A DNA stretch of 64,000 bases from Falsirhodobacter flavus (GTDB lineage Bacteria > Pseudomonadota > Alphaproteobacteria > Rhodobacterales > Rhodobacteraceae), in NCBI GenBank assembly GCA_029846755.1, contig JARWBI010000002.1, forward strand, positions 1 through 64,000. The letters run 5' to 3'. The position numbers and the translations under genes were made by a program. The notes under the pieces are model-generated. The model did no database searches and was not told the origin of the DNA. It saw only the letters and a list, made by a program, of their open reading frames with translations. Shown one piece after another: positions 7,871-16,110 of the stretch. Numbering within the stretch: position 1 is the stretch's first letter; every line of letters starts with the position of its first letter.

Positions 7871-7933
7871 TTTCCAGTTGGACATAAGATGCCCGACGCA
7901 AACCATGGGCACTCCCAATCTGAGGTAGAGCAG

Positions 7934-8290
7934 TTGACCCATGTAGTCCTCATCGTTGAAGATGAGCCGTTGTTGCGGCTTGCCGCGATAGATATGGTTG
8001 ATGAGGCTGGGTTCTCGGCCCTCAGTGCCGCCAACGCGACGGAAGCTTTGCTGATCCTGGAAGAAAGACAGGATATCCGGATCGTGTTGACGGATGTAGA
8101 CATGCCCGGAGGGGTGGATGGCGTGCAACTGGCGGCAATGGTTCGCGATCGCTGGCCACCGATCAGCATCATAGTCGTTTCTGGCCACCGCCACATTACG
8201 GCAGATTTGTTGCCAGATCAGGCAGTATTTTTCGACAAACCCTATGACGAATTGGAAATGGTGCGCGAAATGCACCGGCTTGCGGCCTGA
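7934..8290 (+). CDS. Single-domain response regulator (CheY-like receiver)
   Basis: This stand-alone receiver of about 118 residues has acidic pocket residues E9/D10, phospho-acceptor D54 (IVLTDVDMPGG), a switch Ser in VVSGH and K102 (FFDKPYD). No output domain follows, so it acts by protein contact or as a phosphate sink. I favour a TTG start at 7934 because GAGG lies 8 nt upstream and the receiver fold begins right there (THVVLIVEDEP). In-frame ATGs at 7826 and 7889 would add N-terminal residues without recognisable homology. It is divergent from the GAF histidine kinase, which probably phosphorylates it. Confidence 0.85.
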   Translation: MTHVVLIVEDEPLLRLAAIDMVDEAGFSALSAANATEALLILEERQDIRIVLTDVDMPGGVDGVQLAAMVRDRWPPISIIVVSGHRHITADLLPDQAVFFDKPYDELEMVREMHRLAA

Positions 8291-8670
8291 AAGGCAGGCT
8301 TGCGCCACCTTATGCCCTTCATGCGGGTCATAGGCCCGTGACGGGTGCGGGACCTGCTCGTGGGACATTCCTGCCATTCGCGTCCACATAGCGACATCAC
8401 GTGATGAAGGCTGCTCGAGTCGGAGAGCAGCCTATTGGCGGTGCGGAATGGTCCTCAGCACATCCTGCAAAAAGCTGCCATTCATGACCAACTAGAACAC
8501 GGCAGGGCGGGCTGGTCCGATCGGTCTAGCGGAGCCCTCCTCCGGCATTCGCTCCTTGTGCAAAGAATGCCGATGCAGCAAGTGCAGTTGGCCGATCAGA
8601 AACATTCATCTTACCGATGCGCTGTCGCATTATTCCCTGCGGCCTTGAAACATCCGAGAAAAGCGCCAAT
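8291..8670. other. Gene-free stretch with an inverted repeat
   Basis: No convincing gene is present. It holds repeat copy 3 (8361-8384) and a perfect 9-bp inverted repeat, AGGCTGCTC (8408-8416) and GAGCAGCCT (8425-8433), with an 8-nt loop. The repeat lacks a T-run, so it is a doubtful terminator for the receiver gene. GC content falls toward the right, into the ATPase gene. Confidence 0.6.
8361..8384 (+). repeat. Dispersed TGGGACATT...CATTCGC repeat, copy 3
   Basis: This is the third intergenic copy, the most diverged at its right end (CATTCGCGTC instead of CATTCGCTGC). It has the same orientation as copies 1 and 2. Confidence 0.45.
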
Positions 8671-10281
8671 TCACCCAGAAAGATACTCTAACAGTTCTGC
8701 AGTTGCAGCGTTTTTCATAATCCGAGCACGCACGGGTCCCACTCGATAGATTTGTTCAATCAAATCTTCTTCGGTATTCAAGTGAAGCTGCTCAATTGTC
8801 CTAATATTTGCCTCTTTCAGCTTCCTTTTTTGCCATTCCGTAAGGAGAGGGAGAACATCAACAGGCTTGGACAGCATTTTCTCTAACGCGCCTATATACT
8901 GCACGTCAGTTAACTGGCTAGCCTCAATATCTTTTATGTCGAGATAGGAAGGATGGTTCTTCCCAAACTCCGGAAACTTCTTCACGGAAATTTTCTCAAA
9001 GAATTCCCTAGATTGACTTACTGGGCTGCTTTCACTTGCAATGACGCAGCCATATTTCACCTCATAGCGCGAACCAAGCTCAGATCGCGTAGCCCTAATT
9101 GAAGCATCTACCTTCCGAATAATACCGGTATAGGAGAGCAAGCGAAGGGCCTCTTTAACCGAGGCAGGACAATCCTTATGCACCCAAAAGTAGATCGTCC
9201 TTTCACTTATATTCCGCTCTTTTCTGAGATTGTTATAATTTTCGATGGCGGGTATAACATGTTGCTCCAGAAAGTCCCGCCCCCAGTCAACTATTTTCTT
9301 GTGGCCCGCATACTTTTCCCCCAGCTCAGTATGCTCAGCCCAAATCTGCCCGCGGTAAAAAGTCTTCAACACACTGTTGGCAAAGGTTAAGTTAACCTTT
9401 TCAAGGTCTTGTATTGTCTTCAGCAGAATTCTGGGATTGCCGCCACTTGCGAGAGCGAGTGTATTAAAAACACTAGCTTGAGCGATCAAGGTGCCCTTGA
9501 GATTTTCATCGGCTTGCTTGTCTACAATATCCCGAAAGTATTGAAGGTAGTCGGAGTCAGTTATATTTCGGTCGATCCGCCTGTAAATGCAGTCGTGATT
9601 GGGTTCGAATGAATCTCCGAAGTAGGTTACTCCGGGATAGATTGCTGCATTGCAAGTGATATATGGTGAACGCAAATCTTTGTAGAGGCTGAAAAATTGC
9701 CGTTGCTGGTCGGGCCGAAAGACGTGAGCCGCCTCATCAAAGAAAAAGTATATACGATCAAGGCCATTCTCCGAACAGACTTCCTCAATTGCTTCCTTGA
9801 CATCTTCGATATCCGGAAGACTCGAAACGTCTACACTTTTGTTTCCCCGATATGACTCTTCAAATCGCTTAACAATCTCTCGCAAGTCTCTTTCGACATC
9901 TTCCTGAGTGTCAAACTCATCTTTGCTTAAAAGGCCGGCAGCAAACGGCGAGACAGAAAGCCCTTTCTTTCTCAATTTGTTGATAAGGGCCTTCAATGAT
10001 TTGGCAAGCATCCAATGGTAGAACTGAAGTGGATCTTCTGTTGTTACCAATGAGCTTATGTTAAAAGAGACAAACACGGGCAGGGAACCGGATTTATCGG
10101 TTTCAATTTGGCTTTCAGCCACCCGCATTAGAAAGGACTTGCCTGTTCCACGCGACCCTTCGACCAAGCAAGGCTCCGCAGATTTCAGTGCAGAAATGAT
10201 TGCTTGGTCTGAGGAGCTTAATACGGACAAATCCATTAACTCTTCGGATTTAATGCTCTCTGTTCTAAGGTAAAATGCCAT
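8671..10281 (-). CDS. P-loop ATPase (ORC/Cdc6-STAND-like) with C-terminal helix-hairpin-helix
   Basis: This is a 536-residue predicted NTPase. The Walker A motif is EGSRGTGKS (41-49). Walker B is IYFFFDEAAH (177-186), with catalytic Glu in the DEA context. The region after it (FSLYKDLRS, ITCNAAIYPGVTYFGDS) resembles the sensor part of ORC-type ATPases. A winged-helix-like middle (about 330-410) precedes a C-terminal helix-hairpin-helix-like end (EEDLIEQIYRVGPVRARIM), which suggests nucleic-acid contact. Base composition is clearly more AT-rich than in the flanking genes, which indicates transfer. The start lies 1 nt after the stop of the HEPN-like gene, so translation is probably coupled. The role is unknown; a defence function is a reasonable hypothesis. 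Confidence 0.8.
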   Translation of the reverse strand: MAFYLRTESIKSEELMDLSVLSSSDQAIISALKSAEPCLVEGSRGTGKSFLMRVAESQIETDKSGSLPVFVSFNISSLVTTEDPLQFYHWMLAKSLKALINKLRKKGLSVSPFAAGLLSKDEFDTQEDVERDLREIVKRFEESYRGNKSVDVSSLPDIEDVKEAIEEVCSENGLDRIYFFFDEAAHVFRPDQQRQFFSLYKDLRSPYITCNAAIYPGVTYFGDSFEPNHDCIYRRIDRNITDSDYLQYFRDIVDKQADENLKGTLIAQASVFNTLALASGGNPRILLKTIQDLEKVNLTFANSVLKTFYRGQIWAEHTELGEKYAGHKKIVDWGRDFLEQHVIPAIENYNNLRKERNISERTIYFWVHKDCPASVKEALRLLSYTGIIRKVDASIRATRSELGSRYEVKYGCVIASESSPVSQSREFFEKISVKKFPEFGKNHPSYLDIKDIEASQLTDVQYIGALEKMLSKPVDVLPLLTEWQKRKLKEANIRTIEQLHLNTEEDLIEQIYRVGPVRARIMKNAATAELLEYLSG

Positions 10282-10282
10282 A

Positions 10283-10990
10283 CTATATGTCCCCAGGGCC
10301 CCCGAAAACTTCTCTTATAGGTCCAATATGATTAAACTCCTCCCTGATAAAATCCAATTTATCTAGGGAGGATTCACTTAAACCTTTTAGGTGCCTGCAG
10401 CTTAGCGCGAATAATATCACGTCAAACGTTTCCTTACATTTATCTTGATACTGCTTGCGGAGTGCCGGCTCGTATTTGATAGAAAGGCCACTAGCCTCCC
10501 ATGTTTCGTAGTTTCCGTGAACAAATTCTGAAAGTTCCCGATATAGGCGCTTCGCGCTTTTATTCACTGACGCGATCTCTAGGGTCAATTCAGGGAAAAA
10601 AGCTTTTGCGTATCTGACAGACAAAACTCCGTCATCATCATTTATCAATTTACTCCAAACTATATCCTGCCGGCCGTCTAGCCACTCATTCAAATATAGT
10701 CGATTAACGGAGAAATATATCGACCCCAAGCCCATTTCCAATGCCAGCCTTAAAGCGGCGAACGCTTGGCGATACAAACCAAAGGCAGAGAAAAGATTTG
10801 CGCTCTCGAGCTGTGAGGCAACTGTTTCTAGTATTCTACTGACGTCGCTGTCCGATAATTGCTGCGCCACCTCGAACAGGCAAGTGGAGAAATAGTGCGA
10901 TTGACCAGAGATTTCCCCTTGCGAAATTGTCTGGTCGAATACTCTATTAAGAGTAGTTCTGAGTTTCTCAAGGTGTTCAGTCGCGCTCAT
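10283..10990 (-). CDS. HEPN-like helical protein, first gene of a two-gene module
   Basis: The protein has 235 residues, is predicted all-helical and soluble, and I cannot name it with certainty. Residues 151-158 read RELSEFVH, an Arg-x6-His motif like the catalytic Rx4-6H of HEPN ribonucleases, followed by GNYETW. Upstream helices (AFGLYRQAFAALRLALEMG, 69-87) match the scaffold style of HEPN/nucleotidyltransferase-partner proteins. It is AT-rich like the ATPase gene and directly upstream of it with a 1-nt gap. HEPN toxins paired with NTPases are common in phage-defence and toxin systems. That role here is inferred, not shown. Confidence 0.65.
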   Translation of the reverse strand: MSATEHLEKLRTTLNRVFDQTISQGEISGQSHYFSTCLFEVAQQLSDSDVSRILETVASQLESANLFSAFGLYRQAFAALRLALEMGLGSIYFSVNRLYLNEWLDGRQDIVWSKLINDDDGVLSVRYAKAFFPELTLEIASVNKSAKRLYRELSEFVHGNYETWEASGLSIKYEPALRKQYQDKCKETFDVILFALSCRHLKGLSESSLDKLDFIREEFNHIGPIREVFGGPGDI

Positions 10991-11568
10991 CCAGATTTGG
11001 CCTCGTAGCTGCTCGATTCGTCGTATGTCGAGGTAATAACTATCGGCTATCCTTTACCAGTCTGCCAAACTGTTGCAAAGTTTGCTTCGCGCCTCACTGC
11101 CCCTCGGAGGGACATCCCACGTTCTCCGACTGGACAGCTACTTCGGTGACATGCTGTGTCGGCAGGTTAGCGATGTCCGAAGTCTGATTCCCGCCCTCTA
11201 CATTGGTCGGCCGCATCCGCGAAGGTTCAAAGCGCAGACGTAGCGATCGGCGGCAGGGACCACAAGGCGGGCCTTGGCTACGCGATGTCGCCGCAGTAAG
11301 TGCGAATGTCCGGTCTGGGGAGGACATCCCGCAAGATTACGAGTATACGACCGTTCGTTTAGGCATAAACGCGAAATCTCATAGTTTGGTCGGCACCTTC
11401 ACCGTGAATGGCGGCTATGGGGCTTTCGCGTCACTGAGGCATGCTGCAAAGCCCTTCCTAACTGGTGGTCACGACGGAACGGGCAGCTGCCTTCGCGTTC
11501 CGGCATCAAATGCGTATCACATGAACAGTATGCGCCCGCAGACACATCCTGCCAATGCAGTTGCGAAG
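10991..11568. other. 578-bp gene-free scar
   Basis: I see no supportable gene. Short frames on both strands lack motifs and ribosome-binding sites. The left part should carry the promoter of the minus-strand HEPN/ATPase module. GGGACATC fragments at 11109 and GGACATCCC near 11324, and a reversed GAATGGCGG at 11406, look like diverged pieces of the dispersed repeat. The composition changes abruptly from AT-rich to GC-rich near 11090, so a module boundary may lie there. Confidence 0.55.
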
Positions 11569-11991
11569 CTATTCAATTCCCTTCCGCACAAATGGCACGG
11601 GCGCGTCCTCGTTCCCGACCGCGGCAAGATAGACCGTCTTAGGCATGCCTGACGTCCATTCTCCCGACGTCGATATTACCACAATCGTCGCCGGGTGATC
11701 GGCAGCCACCGGTTCAATCCCCCGGGATACGCTGAAGTCGCGAAGCGCTTCGTCCATCAACCGCGCCGCATTGGCCTTGCGGACAGCGTCCGAGCGCCGC
11801 TGATGCCAGTAGATCAACCGCACCATCACGACGGCAAGTGCCGGCCCCACGATCGCGCTGATCGAGATCGCGAACATCCAGTCAATCCCTGTGAACCCGC
11901 CCTGTCGCGGAGCGGCGGCTCCTCCTCCATCCAGCCAGCTGGAGAAGGCGCTACCGGCTAGGAAAGCGATCATAAACGGTATAGCGTTCAT
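11569..11991 (-). CDS. Small membrane protein of unknown function
   Basis: The protein has 140 residues with two predicted membrane segments: an N-terminal one (AIPFMIAFLAGSAFSSWL) and one near 38-60 (MFAISISAIVGPALAVVMVRL). A basic, probably cytosolic tail follows (YWHQRRSDAVRKANAARLM). The C-terminal 50 residues contain a compact VVISTSGEW segment. I recognise no family. I chose the ATG at 11991, where the hydrophobic segment begins; the frame extends upstream without support. It lies downstream of the HipB-like gene on the same strand with a 97-bp gap. Confidence 0.6.
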   Translation of the reverse strand: MNAIPFMIAFLAGSAFSSWLDGGGAAAPRQGGFTGIDWMFAISISAIVGPALAVVMVRLIYWHQRRSDAVRKANAARLMDEALRDFSVSRGIEPVAADHPATIVVISTSGEWTSGMPKTVYLAAVGNEDAPVPFVRKGIE

Positions 11992-12088
11992 GGCTGTGTT
12001 CCCGCTTTGCCTGACCTTTCGGCGGACGGAACAAGAACGCGACAAATGTCTCCCCGAAGGTGATCCCAGTCAATACAGACGTCGAGCC

Positions 12089-12301
12089 TCATCCTCGCGG
12101 TCCCACCGAGATCTGCAGGCCCAACACCTTGCAAAGACGCAAATACGTCTCGAGGGTCGCGGATGTAGTCCCTCGCTCGATGCGAGAAAGGTTCGCCTGA
12201 TCAATGTAGGCGGCTGACGCAAGGTCGCCCTGACTGACTTCGACGGACTTGCGGCGAGCCCGGATCGTCGCGCCCAGTTCTGAAGCAGAAGTCAGGATCA
12301 T
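12089..12301 (-). CDS. HipB-like XRE-family repressor without a HipA partner
   Basis: This 70-residue protein is almost entirely a Cro/CI-type helix-turn-helix: LGATIRARRKSVEVSQGDLA then IDQANLSRIERGTTSATLETYLRLCKVLGL, with the recognition helix at about 33-45. Its length and sequence style match HipB antitoxins and similar XRE regulators. No HipA kinase gene follows; the next gene on the strand is a small membrane protein. Twin palindromes 60-130 bp upstream are probable autoregulatory operators. It may be an orphan left by deletion or the regulator of the neighbouring genes. Confidence 0.8.
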   Translation of the reverse strand: MILTSASELGATIRARRKSVEVSQGDLASAAYIDQANLSRIERGTTSATLETYLRLCKVLGLQISVGPRG

Positions 12302-12635
12302 GGCAGCACCGCATTCGGCACTTCAGCAGACCTTTTCGGATCGCAACGCTCAACGGAGATAATTTTTGGCCTTCTCGCCAAATTTGGTGAAATTGCAGGC
12401 CAATAAGAGCTAATTTTGGCGTTTTCGCCAAATCTTCCTCCTAGCCCCCCTGCCGCAAGGTAGAGAGTAACGTGCCATGAAAAATGCGCGTCATCCGCGG
12501 AAGCGCTTCGCCGCTTATTCAAATGAGCTGCCGAAGGCGACCGGAAAAGACAAGCTTCTAGCCCTATGGCAACACCCGTTTGTGCAAGCGCGACAGGCGA
12601 TGTCGGCAAGCCGCTATCTTTGCTTCCTGCGATGC
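12302..12635. other. Intergenic region carrying twin operators
   Basis: This is 334 bp between the HipB-like gene and the end of the FtsH-like gene. The left part has the two TTTGGC palindromes listed separately. For the right part (12440-12635) I see nothing supportable. A plus-strand frame starting at 12477 runs antisense into the protease gene and has no protein-like features. Confidence 0.6.
12363..12433 (-). promoter_or_regulatory. Twin TTTGGC-N6-GCCAAA operators
   Basis: There are two near-identical palindromes, TTTTTGGC-cttctc-GCCAAATT (12363-12384) and ATTTTGGC-gttttc-GCCAAAT (12413-12433). Their centres are 50 bp apart, close to five helical turns. They lie 62-132 bp upstream of the HipB-like start. 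Spaced identical palindromes are typical for cooperative XRE repressors, so autoregulation with DNA looping or dimer-dimer contact is likely (inference). Confidence 0.65.
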
Positions 12636-14786
12636 TCACTCTTTCACTACCTGCGAAAGAAAGGCGTCAAGCTTACCGCCAATAAGGATCTTGTCGGATA
12701 CAAGATCGCGCGTCATGTCACCAAGCAACCGGCGGTTTACCCGCAGGATGGAAAAGGCATCCTCTTCAGCATCCAGCAAACGCTGCCGAAGCATTGCTTG
12801 CAGTTCCGATGACAGTCCCGCCACCGAAATGTTGGGCGCAGGTCCGTAGTAGAGGGGGCCGCTGCTACCGAGCCCGGACGAAAGCTCCTCGTCGATGATC
12901 CGTCTCGTCGCGAGAGCAATGTCGCTGGCGGAACTACCTCCCGATCCGGTGCTAATGCTGCCAAGCATCAGCCGCTCTGCAGCTCTGCCGGCGAGATCTA
13001 GCGTCCTCTGCTGATGTAGATATTTCTTTGTTTCGAGCCGCACCTTGCGATCTGTTGTGCAGACGCCACCGTTCTGCGTGATGCGGATCGACAAAGGCGT
13101 GCCGATGTCGAGTGCGACAGCGACGATCGCATGGCCTGCCTCGTGACATGCTGTTGATGTGAGAAAATCTTTCGGCCACGCTCCGCCGTAAGCGCCGAGT
13201 TCTCGCGCCAAATCTTCTTCGAGAAGGGGGCGCTTTTTGTGGCGGGCAGCACGGCGTGCGTTTCGCACGGCCCCCGCGCACTCCGCCCCTGACTTGCCAA
13301 GCGCATGCACCGCTATCTCGTGCAGATCTGAAGTCGCAAGATCTCCCCTCAGATGCTGTCGAAAGATCTGGGGAATTTCCTCAATCTGCGGCAGTCCGAT
13401 GTGAATTTCACGATCAAATCGGCCAGCACGCCGGACGGCCGGATCAAGCGCTTCCAGATCGTTGCAGGCGCCGATTACAACGACGCCTTCGCGGTCCTCA
13501 ATTCCGTCCAGCTTCTCCAGCAGGCCCGCTATGACCTTCTGATCATAAGAAGCCAGAGAGCCACCGCCACCCGAACGACTGCTGAACGCGCTGATTTCAT
13601 CGATGAACAGGATCGACGGCCGGTTTGCGACAGCATCGCGAAAAGCGAGGTCCATCGCCTTCAGCATGTCGCCGAGATGCCCGTTCTTCTGCATGTCTGC
13701 ATAGCTGGTCGAAACGAAATTCAGATCGTGCTGCGACGCCATGGCTCTCGCCAGCGTGGTCTTTCCGACCCCGGGCGGACCGTGAAAAATCACACCGCGG
13801 CACACATCTTCCCAGCTGAGTTCGCCGCGCCCCCAAGCGGCCAGATCATCGACAATCTCTAGGGCTGCTCCTTTTGCTTGGCCATACCCAACCAGCTCAT
13901 TGAGCTTAAGGCCTTTGGATGAAGATCGAGGCATGCAGGCCATGTTCAACGCCGCGACGACATCCTCTGGCGTCGCGGATCGGAATGCTGCCAACAAATC
14001 TTCCGTCGTGACAGAGGCAAGCGCCTGATCACCCGGAAGCTGCTGCACCGCGCGGGCAAGTTCCTGCGGATCCGCGTCTGCGAAAATCACGCACATCATC
14101 CAGATCGCCGTCGCCTGATCCGGAGAAGGCAATTGCACACGCTTGGCGCCGCACAATTTCAGCGATTGCGGCACCCGTTCTCCGGGCAGCACACGGAGCA
14201 CGACTGGGTTGCGCGTAGCGAGCACGTCGTTCCACTCAGAGCGCGAACCGCGGCTTTTGCCTTCGGCGTTACAGTTCGCTAGATCGGCGGCCATCAGCGT
14301 GCGGGGGCCATAGTTCTTGGAGGTCATGTCGACAACCTTGAGGCCCGGCACCAGTGCCTTTTCGAACGTCCACTTGAATGCGACGCCATCCAATGCTCCG
14401 TCGATCGCCATCAGAGCGCGAGGACGCAGCATTGCCTCGAGTCCCTCTTCGGATTGAAGGATGCGAGAAAGTTGCGCCAGGACGAGCAAGCGGTCGCTCG
14501 TCGGAACCACGACATCTTCCAGATCCGCGACCATAGGCCAGAACGGGCGGTTTCCATACTTGGCCTGCGCCTCGTCCATTATCTTGGAAATCCGAGCGTT
14601 GGGCAATGGCGCCTGAAGATCTGGGGCCTCCGCGATCTCGAAGATGGAATTGATAGAAGTCGTCGAGGCCCCCTCTTCAAGCAACACTTCCTGCAGACCA
14701 GCGGTCAGAAGCCCACGTGTCGCCATATGGGTCCAATGAGGCCCAGGATATGCGCCATCGGAGCTTGCGACGTTGTCACGCGGCAT
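12636..14786 (-). CDS. Soluble FtsH-like AAA+ ATPase / M41 zinc protease
   Basis: The protein has 716 residues. The AAA+ core has Walker A GPPGVGKT (336-343), Walker B ILFIDEI (392-398) and a second region of homology RRAGRFDREI (452-461) with the arginine finger region. An M41 peptidase domain follows, with HEAGH (548-552) and the third zinc ligand D622 in SASDIALAT. Unlike housekeeping FtsH there is no transmembrane N-terminus. About 300 extra residues precede the core and look like a degenerate, P-loop-less ATPase module. The canonical FVG pore loop is replaced by YADMQKNGHLG. The start at 14786 follows AAGGA with 8-nt spacing; a TTG at 14876 overlapping the upstream stop is the alternative. 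It probably acts in an accessory, possibly defensive, system. Confidence 0.85.
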   Translation of the reverse strand: MPRDNVASSDGAYPGPHWTHMATRGLLTAGLQEVLLEEGASTTSINSIFEIAEAPDLQAPLPNARISKIMDEAQAKYGNRPFWPMVADLEDVVVPTSDRLLVLAQLSRILQSEEGLEAMLRPRALMAIDGALDGVAFKWTFEKALVPGLKVVDMTSKNYGPRTLMAADLANCNAEGKSRGSRSEWNDVLATRNPVVLRVLPGERVPQSLKLCGAKRVQLPSPDQATAIWMMCVIFADADPQELARAVQQLPGDQALASVTTEDLLAAFRSATPEDVVAALNMACMPRSSSKGLKLNELVGYGQAKGAALEIVDDLAAWGRGELSWEDVCRGVIFHGPPGVGKTTLARAMASQHDLNFVSTSYADMQKNGHLGDMLKAMDLAFRDAVANRPSILFIDEISAFSSRSGGGGSLASYDQKVIAGLLEKLDGIEDREGVVVIGACNDLEALDPAVRRAGRFDREIHIGLPQIEEIPQIFRQHLRGDLATSDLHEIAVHALGKSGAECAGAVRNARRAARHKKRPLLEEDLARELGAYGGAWPKDFLTSTACHEAGHAIVAVALDIGTPLSIRITQNGGVCTTDRKVRLETKKYLHQQRTLDLAGRAAERLMLGSISTGSGGSSASDIALATRRIIDEELSSGLGSSGPLYYGPAPNISVAGLSSELQAMLRQRLLDAEEDAFSILRVNRRLLGDMTRDLVSDKILIGGKLDAFLSQVVKE

Positions 14787-14872
14787 TTTTGATTTCCTTG
14801 AGTTGATCAAATGAACAGCGCCCCGGCACCATCGGTGACGAAGGGTGCCGCAACATTCCACCGTTGCCGAAT

Positions 14873-15808
14873 TCAACGGCGGCGGCGCGTGCGAGAACGT
14901 TCCGGCGGCCCAGCTTGCGAATAGGAAGGCGTGATCGGGATCAAAGGTTCTCCCAACCCACCTGAGACGACAGTTTCCCGGTGGTCAAGATCAAGTATCT
15001 CGTAGAGAAAATTGACCTGAATTGCGGGTAAGCGCCGTGGTTGCGGCAGTGAAAACTTGTTATCCAGAGCCGCAACCTTCTTGTGGGCCTGCTCGATCAA
15101 CGAGTTTTCGTGGTCGGGCCGTTCGATGGCTACGACAGCAGCGCTGGCACGCTGACTCAAACCGCTCCAGTTGAGATGAACCGCGTTGTTTGCAGTATCC
15201 AAGGATGCCTTGGTGGCCTCGAGCCGCGTCCGCTCATAGCTCGACTGAGATCGGCGCGGCCCCATGCGAAAAAATGGTGCTCGCGTCTGGAAGTCGACGA
15301 GAACTTCAAGCAGTTCGGCATCCTGCTGTCTCATGGCGAATTCGGCGAGGCGACGCGTCGAGCACACCCCCTGTCCCCCATCACGAGCAACATAAGACAA
15401 GACGCCCCGCAGCAGTTCGATGAAGGAAGCGTCATCGTGATAACGGTCGATGATATCGGACACGAAGACCTGAAGACTGTCGGTCGGTTCCAGCGTCACG
15501 ACGGCAAAAGCGCAGAATCCGTTACTTAGCTCGGAACGCGCGGTGACCGCCAAGCCATATGCGAGAAGTGCATCCGCTTCCGGAAGAGAGGCGCAACCGT
15601 TGAAGTAGAGTTCGAGGGCGGGGAGCATCAAAGCCAGGTCTTCAGGCGCCGCCTTAGGGGACACGTCTTCTGCGCTCGTCGCTGAACCACGAAGATGCGA
15701 AAAAAATGCCCTCAGGCTAGCCGCACTCGCATCCGCGATAAGCTTTGTGAGGCGTTCCGAAGACACGCTGTGCGAAATTATGGGCGACGTGGTCGTATCG
15801 GGAGGCAT
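14873..15808 (-). CDS. Unknown partner of the FtsH-like protease
   Basis: The protein has 311 residues, is mostly helical, has no membrane segment, and I do not recognise a family. The N-terminal half is helix-rich (SERLTKLIADASAASLRAFF, 17-36; ALELYFNGCASLPEADALLA). The middle carries YERTRLEATKASLDTANNAV, and the C-terminal end is very basic (ERSRTRRRR). It lies immediately upstream of the protease on the same strand. Its stop overlaps a possible TTG start of the protease frame, and the preferred ATG is 86 bp on. That suggests an operon in which this protein is an adaptor, substrate or sensor (inference). Confidence 0.65.
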   Translation of the reverse strand: MPPDTTTSPIISHSVSSERLTKLIADASAASLRAFFSHLRGSATSAEDVSPKAAPEDLALMLPALELYFNGCASLPEADALLAYGLAVTARSELSNGFCAFAVVTLEPTDSLQVFVSDIIDRYHDDASFIELLRGVLSYVARDGGQGVCSTRRLAEFAMRQQDAELLEVLVDFQTRAPFFRMGPRRSQSSYERTRLEATKASLDTANNAVHLNWSGLSQRASAAVVAIERPDHENSLIEQAHKKVAALDNKFSLPQPRRLPAIQVNFLYEILDLDHRETVVSGGLGEPLIPITPSYSQAGPPERSRTRRRR

Positions 15809-16110
15809 TTCTTCGGGTTTTCAATGGGGTAAACGACACGTCTGGTGCCGGAGTGCAAATGATTTGGATCCAAAACGCAGTGAGCTAGATTTGCGAAAAA
15901 GTTCCCTCACCTTAGATTTCATTCACGAAGGTGCGGCTTGGAGGATGTGGTGTCGTAAAAAAAGCCGTCATTCAGTTCGTTGTATTGCCTGTGAGAGCGC
16001 GACGTCTGCGCCGAAGCGATCCGAACACGTCGCCACTGCAAGTTGATTATTCGAATTTCGAATTTCATAATGCATGCGCTACCGCCCGTCAAGCTGATTG
16101 AAGGGTGCCG
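15809..16110. other. Divergent intergenic region
   Basis: This is 302 bp between the minus-strand protease-partner gene and the plus-strand XRE gene. It should contain both promoters. The only clear element is the ATTCGAA palindrome at 16049-16063. I see no gene in it. Confidence 0.6.
16049..16063 (+). promoter_or_regulatory. Perfect palindrome, probable XRE operator
   Basis: ATTCGAA-T-TTCGAAT is a perfect 15-bp palindrome in an AT-rich stretch, 48 bp upstream of the XRE start. This is the usual place and symmetry for an autoregulatory operator. Control of the divergent protease module is an inference. Confidence 0.55.

Noticed and set aside
9594-9612. GGTTCGAAT segment resembling a tRNA T-loop
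   Set aside because: It lies inside the ATPase coding sequence and no cloverleaf can be built around it. I found no tRNA or rRNA gene in the window.
12298-12639. Minus-strand 113-codon frame upstream of the HipB-like gene
   Set aside because: It covers the twin operators and promoter region, and its composition is not protein-like. It is not a HipA or other antitoxin partner.
12477-12812. Plus-strand 111-codon frame near the twin operators
   Set aside because: It runs antisense into the FtsH-like gene, has no ribosome-binding site and no recognisable motif.
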